This document shows, in pieces, positions 8,474-15,385 of a stretch of 20,357 nt of DNA. The notes beneath the pieces are model-generated. The model saw only the letters and a list, made by a program, of their open reading frames with translations, did no database searches and was not told the origin of the DNA. Location: positions 1 through 20,357 of IMG/VR virus record IMGVR_UViG_3300035701_000366; one strand, given 5' to 3'. Within the stretch, counting starts at the first letter, position 1; every line of letters starts with the position of its first letter. Made by a program: the position numbers and the translations under genes. This DNA comes from a virus.

Positions 8474-9292
8474 TTAGTATTCGATGAACGCACCGTAAAC
8501 ACCTTCGGCGGGAGCTGCGTCGAATGTGAGTCCTTGTAGATCGACATCAACATCATACAGTGAGGGTGAGACAAGTGCTCCGGTCACCCAACTAAACACT
8601 GTTACGTTACCAGCTGCAAGAGCAGTTACGCCTACCGGGAATGCAAAGGCCTCATCGGAACTGCCGTTGGCTTTCCAGAAGACAATACACGGACGCCCGT
8701 TAGACATGCCACTCAAAAGGGCAGACTCAAGACAGCCATCAACTGCTTCGGTTAGAGGAACCCCGAAGATAGTTTTGGTCGACTTGTTGAGAATGACCTC
8801 ATATTTAATTTCCTGAGGATTCTCTGACATGCCGGTAAGCTGTGGAACGCAGAGACATGAAGGAGCGAGGTGCCAACGCCAGGTACGAGCACGTGTGGTC
8901 TTATCCTTCGCTTGCTGGAACATGAATAACGCGACATCAGGCTCAAAGCCTTGCTTGTCAGTCATCCAATGAGAGGCTTGAGACTCTCCAAACTCGATTA
9001 CCTTTGTAGCACCTAGCAGTGCGTTGAGGGGAATATTGTCGACACCGACAGTTAGCTCCGCAGTACCACTTGTATCAGGAGGCAAGAAATCTGATACTGC
9101 AATCGAGTCGTTGTCTTTATGATCAATACGCTTCATGCCCGGAGCTGTTACATTCCACGCATGGAAGCCTGAAAATAATTCTCCGACATAAGGATCTTTA
9201 TCGGTAGCTAGAGGAGTACCCAGATCGTCGAGCAAAAACGCGGCGACGTACCGAGCTCCTACACCATATTGTAAACCAGTTGCATCAGCCAT
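8474..9292 (-). CDS. Major tail (tube) protein
   Basis: A 272-residue protein immediately upstream of the tail chaperones and downstream of the tail terminator, the normal position of the tail tube gene. The ATG at 9292 follows an AAAGGAGAA site. The sequence is beta-rich with few charged clusters: residues 1-45 (GVGARYVAAFLLDDLGTP), a central region with WRWHLAPSCLCVPQLTGMSENPQEIKYEVIL, and a C-terminal segment (SPSLYDVDVDLQGLTFDAAPAEGVYGAFIEY) typical of tube proteins ending with a beta strand. Hexamers of such proteins stack around the tape measure to form the tail tube. The size is within the usual range of tail tube proteins (about 150-300 aa). The gene is followed by a 41-base gap, one of the longer ones in the operon, consistent with separate strong expression. 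No C-terminal Ig-like domain was recognised. Confidence 0.8.
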   Translation of the reverse strand: MADATGLQYGVGARYVAAFLLDDLGTPLATDKDPYVGELFSGFHAWNVTAPGMKRIDHKDNDSIAVSDFLPPDTSGTAELTVGVDNIPLNALLGATKVIEFGESQASHWMTDKQGFEPDVALFMFQQAKDKTTRARTWRWHLAPSCLCVPQLTGMSENPQEIKYEVILNKSTKTIFGVPLTEAVDGCLESALLSGMSNGRPCIVFWKANGSSDEAFAFPVGVTALAAGNVTVFSWVTGALVSPSLYDVDVDLQGLTFDAAPAEGVYGAFIEY

Positions 9293-9309
9293 TGCTTAGT
9301 TCTCCTTTA

Positions 9310-9777
9310 TCAAATCTCGCCGCCGGCAAAGGTAACCCACTGCCTGACGGTGAACTCTAGGGTTTGGATAATGAAATTAACTTGCGACGAGGCCTGATCA
9401 AACTTGAGGTAGTTAGGCGCCTCGTTTGATGCCAATACGACACGTAAGACACCCGGGGTATCGTTTAGAGTCGGATACATGTGAGTCAGGTTGACCAAAG
9501 CGCCTCTTGCGGCTTTGAACTTGTCCCACGACGTCTTATAGTTGACATAACGGACATACAGATCACCTAGTACTGCCCAGTCGTAGATCCCTTCCTCCAT
9601 CTCGGAGCCCATAGTATAGGGAAACCTGCCGGGCCGCAAGATGAGAAAGTGATCACCTCCCTTCGAGAGAACGGTATCGTCGTTGCATACGCTGTACGGG
9701 TGAGGGAAGAGATCTTTTAATTGTGCGAGCACTAAGGTAGTTACCCCGTCTTCGCATTCGGAATAAAAGTCTACCAT
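9310..9777 (-). CDS. Tail terminator / head-tail joining protein (155 aa)
   Basis: A 155-residue protein that overlaps the preceding gp10-like gene by 7 bases and stops 17 bases before the tail tube gene. The arrangement connector, gp10-like, terminator, tube is the canonical order in HK97- and SPP1-like phages. The sequence starts MVDFYSECEDGVTTLVLAQLKD, an amphipathic helix, followed by strand-rich segments (HFLILRPGRFPY, DWAVLGDLYVRYV) and an ending (FIIQTLEFTVRQWVTF) that looks like the final strands of the terminator fold. Terminators cap the tail tube so it can dock on the connector. The assignment is by synteny and secondary-structure impression; no signature residues are known to check. 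Confidence 0.65.
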   Translation of the reverse strand: MVDFYSECEDGVTTLVLAQLKDLFPHPYSVCNDDTVLSKGGDHFLILRPGRFPYTMGSEMEEGIYDWAVLGDLYVRYVNYKTSWDKFKAARGALVNLTHMYPTLNDTPGVLRVVLASNEAPNYLKFDQASSQVNFIIQTLEFTVRQWVTFAGGEI

Positions 9778-10247
9778 TTGGACGGCATCCTTGTCATGAT
9801 TTTACGCATTAACTCAAATAACTCGTCAGGCATCTTATACAACATATTAGTAACTGCTCCGCGGAACGACTGCCATCGATCGTAATGAATTTGAGATGCT
9901 CCCTTACCAAAAGCGTCACCGGTGATGTAGGAAGTATTGGGTACGTTGTTATACAACAGGACGCCCATACCCTTTCTTTCCAATTGCCAGCCTAGACGAT
10001 GGCGGTGCGATCGCACTGTGGGGATCCCTTGACCAAATCCGTCGGACGAGTGAAAGGCTATTGCCTGTCGCTTACTTTTCCAAGGAATGCGTCTCGGCGG
10101 CGGGTCCCCTGGAACAATTAGAGCAGCCTGTGCCTTTTCGGCCTCGTCAAAAATAGCATCTTGCAACCCTTTAATACTATCGTCGGCAAACTTGACCATT
10201 GCGGTTGCAATTACTTCTCCTTTGGGCCGTAAGGTAATTTGCGGCAT
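9771..10247 (-). CDS. Head-tail completion / tail component protein (HK97 gp10-like)
   Basis: The frame is open from 10343, but the start at 10247 (MPQITLRPKG) is preferred. It has an AAGGAT ribosome site and begins 4 bases after the stop of the connector gene, whereas the upstream 32 residues lie within that gene. The product is 158 aa. It has an N-terminal helix (KGLQDAIFDEAEKAQAALI), a basic middle (PPPRRIPWKSKRQAIAF), an RSHRHRLGWQLERKG segment near 107-122 and a long C-terminal helix (MPDELFELMRKIMTRMP). The helix, basic loop, R-x-x-LGW and C-terminal helix layout resembles proteins of the HK97 gp10 type, which join head and tail. Identification is moderate and relies partly on position. 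Confidence 0.65.
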   Translation of the reverse strand: MPQITLRPKGEVIATAMVKFADDSIKGLQDAIFDEAEKAQAALIVPGDPPPRRIPWKSKRQAIAFHSSDGFGQGIPTVRSHRHRLGWQLERKGMGVLLYNNVPNTSYITGDAFGKGASQIHYDRWQSFRGAVTNMLYKMPDELFELMRKIMTRMPSKW

Positions 10248-10251
10248 GTCG

Positions 10252-10719
10252 CTATCCTTGCTTAGGTGGCGAGAATGAAAAACTGGAAGGTACACCTTTG
10301 TCGGCTCGACGAACGACCAGAAGCTTCTCAAATCCGGTCGCAAACTCTTCCACCCAGCTACTTATCTGCCTGTTGATAATGGTCATCGGCGAGATGCTAT
10401 GCTCGAGAACGTGTTCGGTGTAAAACCGTCCACTGGAGTTGGCGGCATGGCAGAGATCGGCGACTATAGACTCGACAACCATATCGATGGCAGCAATTGC
10501 ATCCATTTGAGTCACTGGAGTATCAAAACCGTGAGACTGCAATGCAAGATTCATGAGTGCCGACACTTCATCCAACCACTTTTCAACTTGCGTCAAAGAA
10601 GGGTTAGTACCCTGAACTTCGGGTACGGCATCATGTGCGGGAACTGAATCAATCCAGTCGCCATTGGTCGTCCAGGTTTGGGCTAATGCCGCTACTGCTT
10701 CCGGCGTTCCGTAAGACAT
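10252..10719 (-). CDS. Head-tail connector / adaptor protein (155 aa)
   Basis: A 155-residue, mainly helical protein whose ATG shares one base with the stop of the preceding small gene (TAATG), indicating translational coupling. Helices are visible at about 5-16 (PEAVAALAQTWT), 41-63 (SLTQVEKWLDEVSALMNLALQ), 70-95 (VTQMDAIAAIDMVVESIVADL) and 108-135 (SPMTIINRQISSWVEEFATGF). A small all-alpha protein after the capsid gene and before the gp10-like gene fits the adaptor family (HK97 gp6 / SPP1 gp15 class) that binds below the portal. The C-terminal tail (SSFSFSPPKQG) is probably disordered. The family was not recognised from a unique motif; the call is structural and positional. Confidence 0.65.
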   Translation of the reverse strand: MSYGTPEAVAALAQTWTTNGDWIDSVPAHDAVPEVQGTNPSLTQVEKWLDEVSALMNLALQSHGFDTPVTQMDAIAAIDMVVESIVADLCHAANSSGRFYTEHVLEHSISPMTIINRQISSWVEEFATGFEKLLVVRRADKGVPSSFSFSPPKQG

Positions 10720-10916
10720 TAGTTACCTTCTTCTTCTTTGGCAGCCGCTAGTTTGGCCGCGGCCCGTTTCTGGGCTGCTGTCAAGGGCTTGGGTTGTTCT
10801 GGTTCGGCGACAGGGACCGGCTCAATAAGAACAACTTCTTCAACAATAGGTTCGCCGTTAGCATTGACTAGCTTGCCTTTTACTAAATAACGTCCACCTG
10901 GGATCGTATTAGCCAT
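10719..10916 (-). CDS. Small head-region protein, 65 aa, unknown function
   Basis: The frame is open from 10973, but the start at 10916 (MANTIPGGRYLV) is chosen because AAGGAG lies 8 bases before it and because the longer version would overlap the 43-aa gene upstream. Residues 1-38 look like a short beta unit (GGRYLVKGKLVNANGEPI.EEVVLIEP), followed by a Pro/Glu linker and an Ala/Lys-rich helix (AQKRAAAKLAAAKEEE) at the C-terminus. The next gene overlaps its stop by one base. Small proteins of this type between capsid and connector genes are often of unknown role. A virion or assembly function is plausible from position only. Confidence 0.65.
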   Translation of the reverse strand: MANTIPGGRYLVKGKLVNANGEPIVEEVVLIEPVPVAEPEQPKPLTAAQKRAAAKLAAAKEEEGN

Positions 10917-10917
10917 C

Positions 10918-11049
10918 TTACTTGCTCCTTCGTTTGGGTTTCCAGCCGGTCTTGCGCAATGTACCATACACATACCGATTTAGGGCCTTACCCTTCAAAT
11001 GATGTTTATGGGCGGACTTCCTAATTGCGCGTTCAATCTTGACTGGCAT
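10918..11049 (-). CDS. Small basic protein of the head operon (43 aa)
   Basis: Reading the minus strand from ATG at 11049 gives 43 codons and TAA at 10918, ending 2 bases before the next gene's start. The ribosome site AAGGAG lies 6 bases upstream of the ATG. The product starts MPVKIERAIRKSAHKHHLKG and ends GWKPKRRSK. It is strongly basic (about 15 Lys/Arg plus four His) with a helix followed by a KGKALNRYVYGTLRKTGW segment. From memory, similar tiny basic proteins with a K-G-K-A-x-x-R-Y-x-Y-G-T-L-R-K-T-G-W pattern occur in phage genomes; the function is unknown to me. Nucleic-acid or capsid-interior binding is possible. It lies between the capsid hairpin and the 65-aa gene. Confidence 0.8.
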   Translation of the reverse strand: MPVKIERAIRKSAHKHHLKGKALNRYVYGTLRKTGWKPKRRSK

Positions 11050-11062
11050 GGCTTACTCCTTA

Positions 11063-11095
11063 GAGAGTGACGAGTGGGAGGGGCTCGTCACTCTC
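11063..11095 (-). terminator. Perfect 12-bp hairpin after the capsid gene
   Basis: The arms GAGAGTGACGAG (11063-11074) and CTCGTCACTCTC (11084-11095) are exact reverse complements around a 9-base loop, 17 bases after the capsid stop codon at 11113. No T run follows on the minus strand; the ribosome site of the next small gene begins almost at once. It is therefore more likely an intercistronic RNA hairpin that blocks 3' exonucleases or causes partial termination after the abundant capsid message than a full Rho-independent terminator. Confidence 0.6.
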
Positions 11096-11112
11096 CGGGA
11101 TAAGGGGGGATC

Positions 11113-12174
11113 CTAACCTGTAATACTTGGATCGGCGTACGTCGCATTTGCGAAGTATAGTACTGACCCGTTTGTTCGGGTCCAGACGCCAACACCGAAT
11201 TCAGCTTCCATCTGGCGGGCATACAACGGATAGTCGCCATTCTCGGCGGCGATCCGCAGTCCCTGCAGTGCGGTGGCAGTCCGCTGTCGATAAGCCAAAG
11301 GCTTGTTGGGGTCAGCTGCATCCCACGCAAATACGTAGTTTGCAATCGCCCACGGCTTGACCTGAATCTCGGCACCTTCAAAAATACCGATGGCGCGATT
11401 GTCCAGTCGACTGATATCCAAGGTAGTGCCTGGAGTATCAGTTACACGGTAGATCACACGAGGATCAGGATATGCAACAAAGCCCGTTAATAGGCGAACT
11501 GCAGCTTCGTCGGTTTTACTAATTGCGGCAATGACACGTCCGCCGTGACCATGCTCGACGACATCGTCGATACAAGCTTTGAGGAATGCTGCAGTGAGGG
11601 AAGCTTCGCCTTCGTAGTGAGTGTGCGATGCAGGAACAAAGACTTCACCGTTTGGTCCGTTCGGGATCGCAACGGAGTCAGCGTTCAGGAACCTCTTGAT
11701 GCTGAGAGTCACGTTGTCCACCAGGTGATCGTAGAACGTGTAGTTCGTGGATCCGAAGATGGCTTTCTTGAGCTCCATCTGAATCCGACGCCAATGAGCT
11801 GCTTCGGCCGCTAACACCATTGTGGCCATATCGGCCGGGGTGTTATTCTGCAGCCACTTATTGGTCCAACCAACATTGAATTGGAACGAGCGAAGTGGGA
11901 AGCCAACTGTGGCACCTGGCTGCGAGCGTTGAGTCGGTGCAAGACCGTACTCGTCAACCTCAACCATGTCCCCACCAGCTGATGTTCCGTAGATCCGCTG
12001 TCGATCGGTGGTTACTTCGCACATCTCGCCAACCATCTCTGAGACAATGGCGTTATGTGCTTCAATGTCGGCCAAGAGCACCTTTTCAATCGTGTTCAGG
12101 CCGTAGGCTGCAGCACTTGAAAAACGTGCGGCAAGTAAATCTTGAATATCGTGGGCACCAGTCTGTAATGTCAT
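11113..12174 (-). CDS. Major capsid protein (HK97-fold candidate)
   Basis: A 353-residue protein after scaffold and decoration genes, the expected capsid position. ATG at 12174 follows AAGGAG; an upstream ATG pair in the same region leads to a stop after two codons, so this start is firm. The N-terminus (residues 1-45, LLAARFSSAAAYGLNTIEKVLLADIEAHN) is helical. The middle contains ELKKAIFGSTNYTFYDH, a candidate E-loop/spine region. The C-terminal half has the NRAIGIFEGAEIQVKPWAIANYVFAWD strands and a QGLRIAAENGDYPLYARQMEAEFGVGVW ending, which resembles the A-domain end of HK97-fold capsid proteins, including the LYARQM.AEFGV pattern familiar from this class. No N-terminal delta domain is present, in agreement with the separate scaffold gene. 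A hairpin follows the stop. Confidence 0.85.
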   Translation of the reverse strand: MTLQTGAHDIQDLLAARFSSAAAYGLNTIEKVLLADIEAHNAIVSEMVGEMCEVTTDRQRIYGTSAGGDMVEVDEYGLAPTQRSQPGATVGFPLRSFQFNVGWTNKWLQNNTPADMATMVLAAEAAHWRRIQMELKKAIFGSTNYTFYDHLVDNVTLSIKRFLNADSVAIPNGPNGEVFVPASHTHYEGEASLTAAFLKACIDDVVEHGHGGRVIAAISKTDEAAVRLLTGFVAYPDPRVIYRVTDTPGTTLDISRLDNRAIGIFEGAEIQVKPWAIANYVFAWDAADPNKPLAYRQRTATALQGLRIAAENGDYPLYARQMEAEFGVGVWTRTNGSVLYFANATYADPSITG

Positions 12175-12186
12175 CTCATCATCTCC

Positions 12187-13089
12187 TTATGCCACACGTA
12201 ACCCGATGACATAAACGTCGCAATCGGGCTGAGTCAAACCGCCGGAACCTGTGGCGCGAAGAACTGTACCCGCACCAACGGTATCGTATGCTACTGCTAA
12301 TGAAGCACAGAGTGTGAATGCGCCTGCAGTTACTGCAGCAATTGCGTCGGTTATAGCATTGGTAACGTTCTTAACTGTCACCGCAGCTGATGCAACGGTC
12401 GTACGAGGATGGACAATCACCGCAATAACGCGAGTCTTATGCGTTATGGTGATATCGGTGTCACCGTTTGCACCAGCAACCATTAGGATGTGGTGAACAA
12501 CTGGAATGCCACCAACGACGTTCCCGGAGGCAACAAACTTCATTACCAAACCGGTTAGGCCTGCACCTGCAGCCCCAACTTCGAGCTTAGCCTGGGTGAC
12601 GTTCGCATTCAAGATCTTTGCGGTCTCAACAGCATCTGCAGCTAACTCAGTCGCACCAACGGTGCCTGCACCAATGGTTGCTGAGATTAAGCCGTGGCGG
12701 ACACGGAGGATCACAATGTCGGTCGCGGTTAGTGCAAAAGCATAACCAAAGCCGTCACCGGTTGTTGCGCCAGTATCTAAGCGACCGGCTGTAGCACCCA
12801 GGTAATACGCATCTCCTGGGGTGAGTAAGCTATCACTATATTTGAACCGTGAACCAGGTCCAAATAGTGTGACAGGTTGTCCAATTGCGGTTGCGCGAGC
12901 AGTAAAGCCGACAACTTCAGCGGCTTCGTTTGCTGACGTACCGTTGGACATGTACACGAGGCCGTCTGAGCTCTTAATGTAGCACGGAGCACAGACGTCT
13001 AATGCCTCACCGGCAAGCAATCCAGCAACAATTTGATGCTGCTGATTGATGTCAAGGCTGGCGAGGGTACTACGAGTTAGAAGTGACAT
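12187..13089 (-). CDS. Head decoration-like protein with fibre-like C-terminal extension
   Basis: A 300-residue protein between scaffold and capsid genes, with AAAAAGGAGAA before ATG at 13089. Residues 1-135 resemble small head decoration/stabilisation proteins: an early strand set (GLLAGEALDVCAPCYIKSSDG), the turn TPGDAYYLGATAGRLDTG and the end strand DIVILRV. Residues about 138-172 are a short-repeat linker (TVGATELAADAVETAKI, then NANVTQAKLEV), the kind of degenerate repeat seen in trimeric phage fibres. Residues about 180-300 form a separate beta domain (MKFVASGNVVGGIPVVHHIL, VIAVIVHPRTTVASAAVTV, DVYVIGLRVA) like a knob. The combination suggests a capsid-surface protein projecting a small knob. 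The decoration role is inferred from gene order and fold impression; a simple minor capsid protein is the alternative. Confidence 0.65.
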   Translation of the reverse strand: MSLLTRSTLASLDINQQHQIVAGLLAGEALDVCAPCYIKSSDGLVYMSNGTSANEAAEVVGFTARATAIGQPVTLFGPGSRFKYSDSLLTPGDAYYLGATAGRLDTGATTGDGFGYAFALTATDIVILRVRHGLISATIGAGTVGATELAADAVETAKILNANVTQAKLEVGAAGAGLTGLVMKFVASGNVVGGIPVVHHILMVAGANGDTDITITHKTRVIAVIVHPRTTVASAAVTVKNVTNAITDAIAAVTAGAFTLCASLAVAYDTVGAGTVLRATGSGGLTQPDCDVYVIGLRVA

Positions 13090-13110
13090 TTGTAGTTCTC
13101 CTTTTTAAGA

Positions 13111-13758
13111 TTATATTCCACTACCATAGCGACCACGTTTCTTCTTCTTTAGTTCTTCCAAACCTGCACCCTGAGGACTCCGTCCGTGGTCGCCGCTATT
13201 CAGATTGTATCGGGGGCCCCCTTCCTGGGTCAGTAAATACGGTTTCGCTTTCGCAAGAACCTTTAACGCATCATCCACACCTGTTACTTTCCCGTTAGCG
13301 TCGATCTCTAACGCTGTACGGTCAATAAGTGTGTAGGCGTCTTGCGGGTCTTCAAAGTTCGCCTTTGAGGCCGCAGCGAGAATTGCACTTTTAAGACGTT
13401 CATCTTTAAGTTGCTCTTGCAACTCTAATGCCTTATCTTCGGCAACTTTCTTAGCCAAGGCTGCTCTCTCAACCTCAGTTAGTGCAGCTGCCTTACGTAC
13501 ATCTTCGGCGTCCTGGAGGACCTTTAGCTGTGCTAAGGCTTCCTTGCCGGTTTTACTAATACCACGCTCACTCACAAGTGCAGATTTGAGGTTTGTGGTG
13601 TAACCCTCAATCTCTTTTGCAACTTCGGGATCCAGTGTTGCGAGGTATGCATTAAATGTCTCTAAAGGGTCCTTCCTTTCAGCTGCCTTTTTAGCAGCTT
13701 CGTCTGCTGTAGCTTTATCAGCTGCCGCTTTGGCTAGTTCTTCCGGTGTTGGGTCCAT
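13111..13758 (-). CDS. Capsid scaffolding protein
   Basis: A 215-residue protein directly after the portal gene, overlapping it by 41 bases in another frame. The ATG at 13758 has AAGGAAG 9 bases upstream. Composition is typical of scaffolds: residues 1-30 are Ala/Lys/Glu-rich (ELAKAAADKATADEAAKKAA), 70-130 are predicted continuous coiled-coil helix (LKVLQDAEDVRKAAALTEV, EDKALELQEQLKDERLKSAI), and the last 30 residues are basic (GLEELKKKKRGRYGSGI), which in known scaffolds binds the capsid protein. It should form the internal core for procapsid assembly and then leave. No protease domain is fused and none is seen nearby, so exit without cleavage, or a protease encoded elsewhere, is implied. 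Confidence 0.8.
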   Translation of the reverse strand: MDPTPEELAKAAADKATADEAAKKAAERKDPLETFNAYLATLDPEVAKEIEGYTTNLKSALVSERGISKTGKEALAQLKVLQDAEDVRKAAALTEVERAALAKKVAEDKALELQEQLKDERLKSAILAAASKANFEDPQDAYTLIDRTALEIDANGKVTGVDDALKVLAKAKPYLLTQEGGPRYNLNSGDHGRSPQGAGLEELKKKKRGRYGSGI

Positions 13759-15385
13759 TTGTAATACTTCCTTCTGGCGTCACGCCACTAGTAGCCGGAC
13801 TCTGTCCGGGTTGATTATCCGCCGGTGGAGTAGTCTCACCTGCCGGATTGGGAATCGGTTGACCGCTTGCATCAACCTGAATAGTATTTGGCGTAGGAGC
13901 ACTAAGCTTCACCTGCCAACCTAACTCATTAAGTAACTGAGTGAGTATCTCTTGAGCTTCCGGCGACTTTGAAATCCATGGCCAGATCTGACCCATAATG
14001 TCCAACCGGTACTCATCCGTCTTTTTCATAACCGCAATCTGTTCTTGTGAATAGCCTGCTTCACTCCAAATGGTCTCTTGGGGTACGCCGAGGTCTTTCT
14101 TTTTCTGGAGGTCTTCAAGGGTCTCATTGTCGGCCCAAATAGTATCAAAATCAATAAGTTCGTCTAGGTTTGCACTTCCAAAAACGTTAGCAATTGCGCG
14201 AGCCATCACTAAGCATGATTCCCAAGCGTCTCCAAATAGTACCCTGCGGTCCTTAGCCTTCTTCTTCAATTGCATGTCTTGCATCTTAAGGGTCTCGGCA
14301 GATGCAATAAGCTTAGTTGTAGTGAATCGCGAAGTCGGCGTACTAGTAATCTGTGCTGCAGATACAACCAAGTCTTGCAATGTATTGATCAACGGTGTCG
14401 GGTCGCTACCCTGAACTACATCCAATTTACCACCGGGATCTTTTGTACCAATAAACTGCCCAGGACCGACCTTTAGTAAATTTGATCCGTCAGCCTTTGG
14501 AGGCTCGCCATCAGTAGTAGGATACCAACCCATAGCTACTAACATTTGAAAGGCCGTGAGGTCGTTAGACGCTAAGACGTCTACAAGAGTCTTGTTTACT
14601 GCATCTTGTAATGGAATAGCATCCCATGCTTCAGGCATTAGACCAACATTCCGGAAATGGATTACCGGGATTCCCATCGGAGTACCATCAGATTTGGTCC
14701 ATGGTATTGGCCACGGCTCGGGAGGTATCTCGGGACGTAAAGGATCCGGCTCTTCGTGATACTTAGTCCACGCTGATGTGTAAATCCATTTCTCGATATG
14801 GTCCGGATAGTATACCGTACGACGCTGACTAATTGTCGGCTGACCCTGGAGGTTATAGATTGTTTGAGTCCACTGTTTCACCGCACATATTGCTTCTTGA
14901 TTCACGTCATCGTTCTTATAAAGCATCCAGCAACCCTGGCCATCTCCATCCGTATCCAAATCGGTAAAGCGGTAGTTATGTATAAACCGAGGACGTAGAG
15001 CTGTATAGTCCCAATCTACAATGACAAAGGTTTCCCTGTCGGACAAAGCAGATTCGTGGACTTCTGCTTGAATTGTGTTCATCTTATTCTTAGTCCAAAG
15101 ATCCCATGCCCATGTAGCTTGAGCCTTCAAGCCCTCCGCGTTAGCCTCCTCTGTAGTGTTAAAGCCCGAAACTGATAATTCATCCTTTACGGCAAGTACA
15201 ATTGTGCGACAAATATTCATACAAAAAGAACGATTTGCATGAAGATCCAAGAACTCCGCCACACGAGGAGTCATGTATGTAGATTGGTTGCCATTGTGGT
15301 AATTACGAGCAAGTGAGACTACTGCATTGTCTTCCTTTATCGCGTTGACAAGAGCTTCAACATACGCCATTGTAAGAGTATTCAT
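13718..15385 (-). CDS. Portal protein
   Basis: A 555-residue protein overlapping the large terminase stop by 4 bases (ATGA). The order terminase, portal, scaffold, capsid is diagnostic. Features agree with the SPP1 gp6-type portal family: N-terminal YHNGNQSTYMTPRV and NRSFCMNICRTIVLAVKDEL segments, a clip/stem region with IPVIHFRNVG and LQDAVNKTLVDVLASNDLTAFQMLVAMGW, and the helix-rich RRVLFGDAWESCLVMARAIANVF. The last about 55 residues are a disordered Pro/Thr/Gly/Ser tail (TPPADNQPGQSPATSG), part of which is encoded in DNA shared with the scaffold gene. It forms the dodecameric channel at the capsid vertex, docks the terminase and nucleates assembly. The size is normal for the family. Confidence 0.9.
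   Translation of the reverse strand: MNTLTMAYVEALVNAIKEDNAVVSLARNYHNGNQSTYMTPRVAEFLDLHANRSFCMNICRTIVLAVKDELSVSGFNTTEEANAEGLKAQATWAWDLWTKNKMNTIQAEVHESALSDRETFVIVDWDYTALRPRFIHNYRFTDLDTDGDGQGCWMLYKNDDVNQEAICAVKQWTQTIYNLQGQPTISQRRTVYYPDHIEKWIYTSAWTKYHEEPDPLRPEIPPEPWPIPWTKSDGTPMGIPVIHFRNVGLMPEAWDAIPLQDAVNKTLVDVLASNDLTAFQMLVAMGWYPTTDGEPPKADGSNLLKVGPGQFIGTKDPGGKLDVVQGSDPTPLINTLQDLVVSAAQITSTPTSRFTTTKLIASAETLKMQDMQLKKKAKDRRVLFGDAWESCLVMARAIANVFGSANLDELIDFDTIWADNETLEDLQKKKDLGVPQETIWSEAGYSQEQIAVMKKTDEYRLDIMGQIWPWISKSPEAQEILTQLLNELGWQVKLSAPTPNTIQVDASGQPIPNPAGETTPPADNQPGQSPATSGVTPEGSITNGPNTGRTSQSGS

Noticed and set aside
10917-10973. Longer start (MCMVHCARP) for the 65-aa protein
   Set aside because: It would overlap most of the end of the 43-aa gene and lacks the well-spaced AAGGAG found before 10916.
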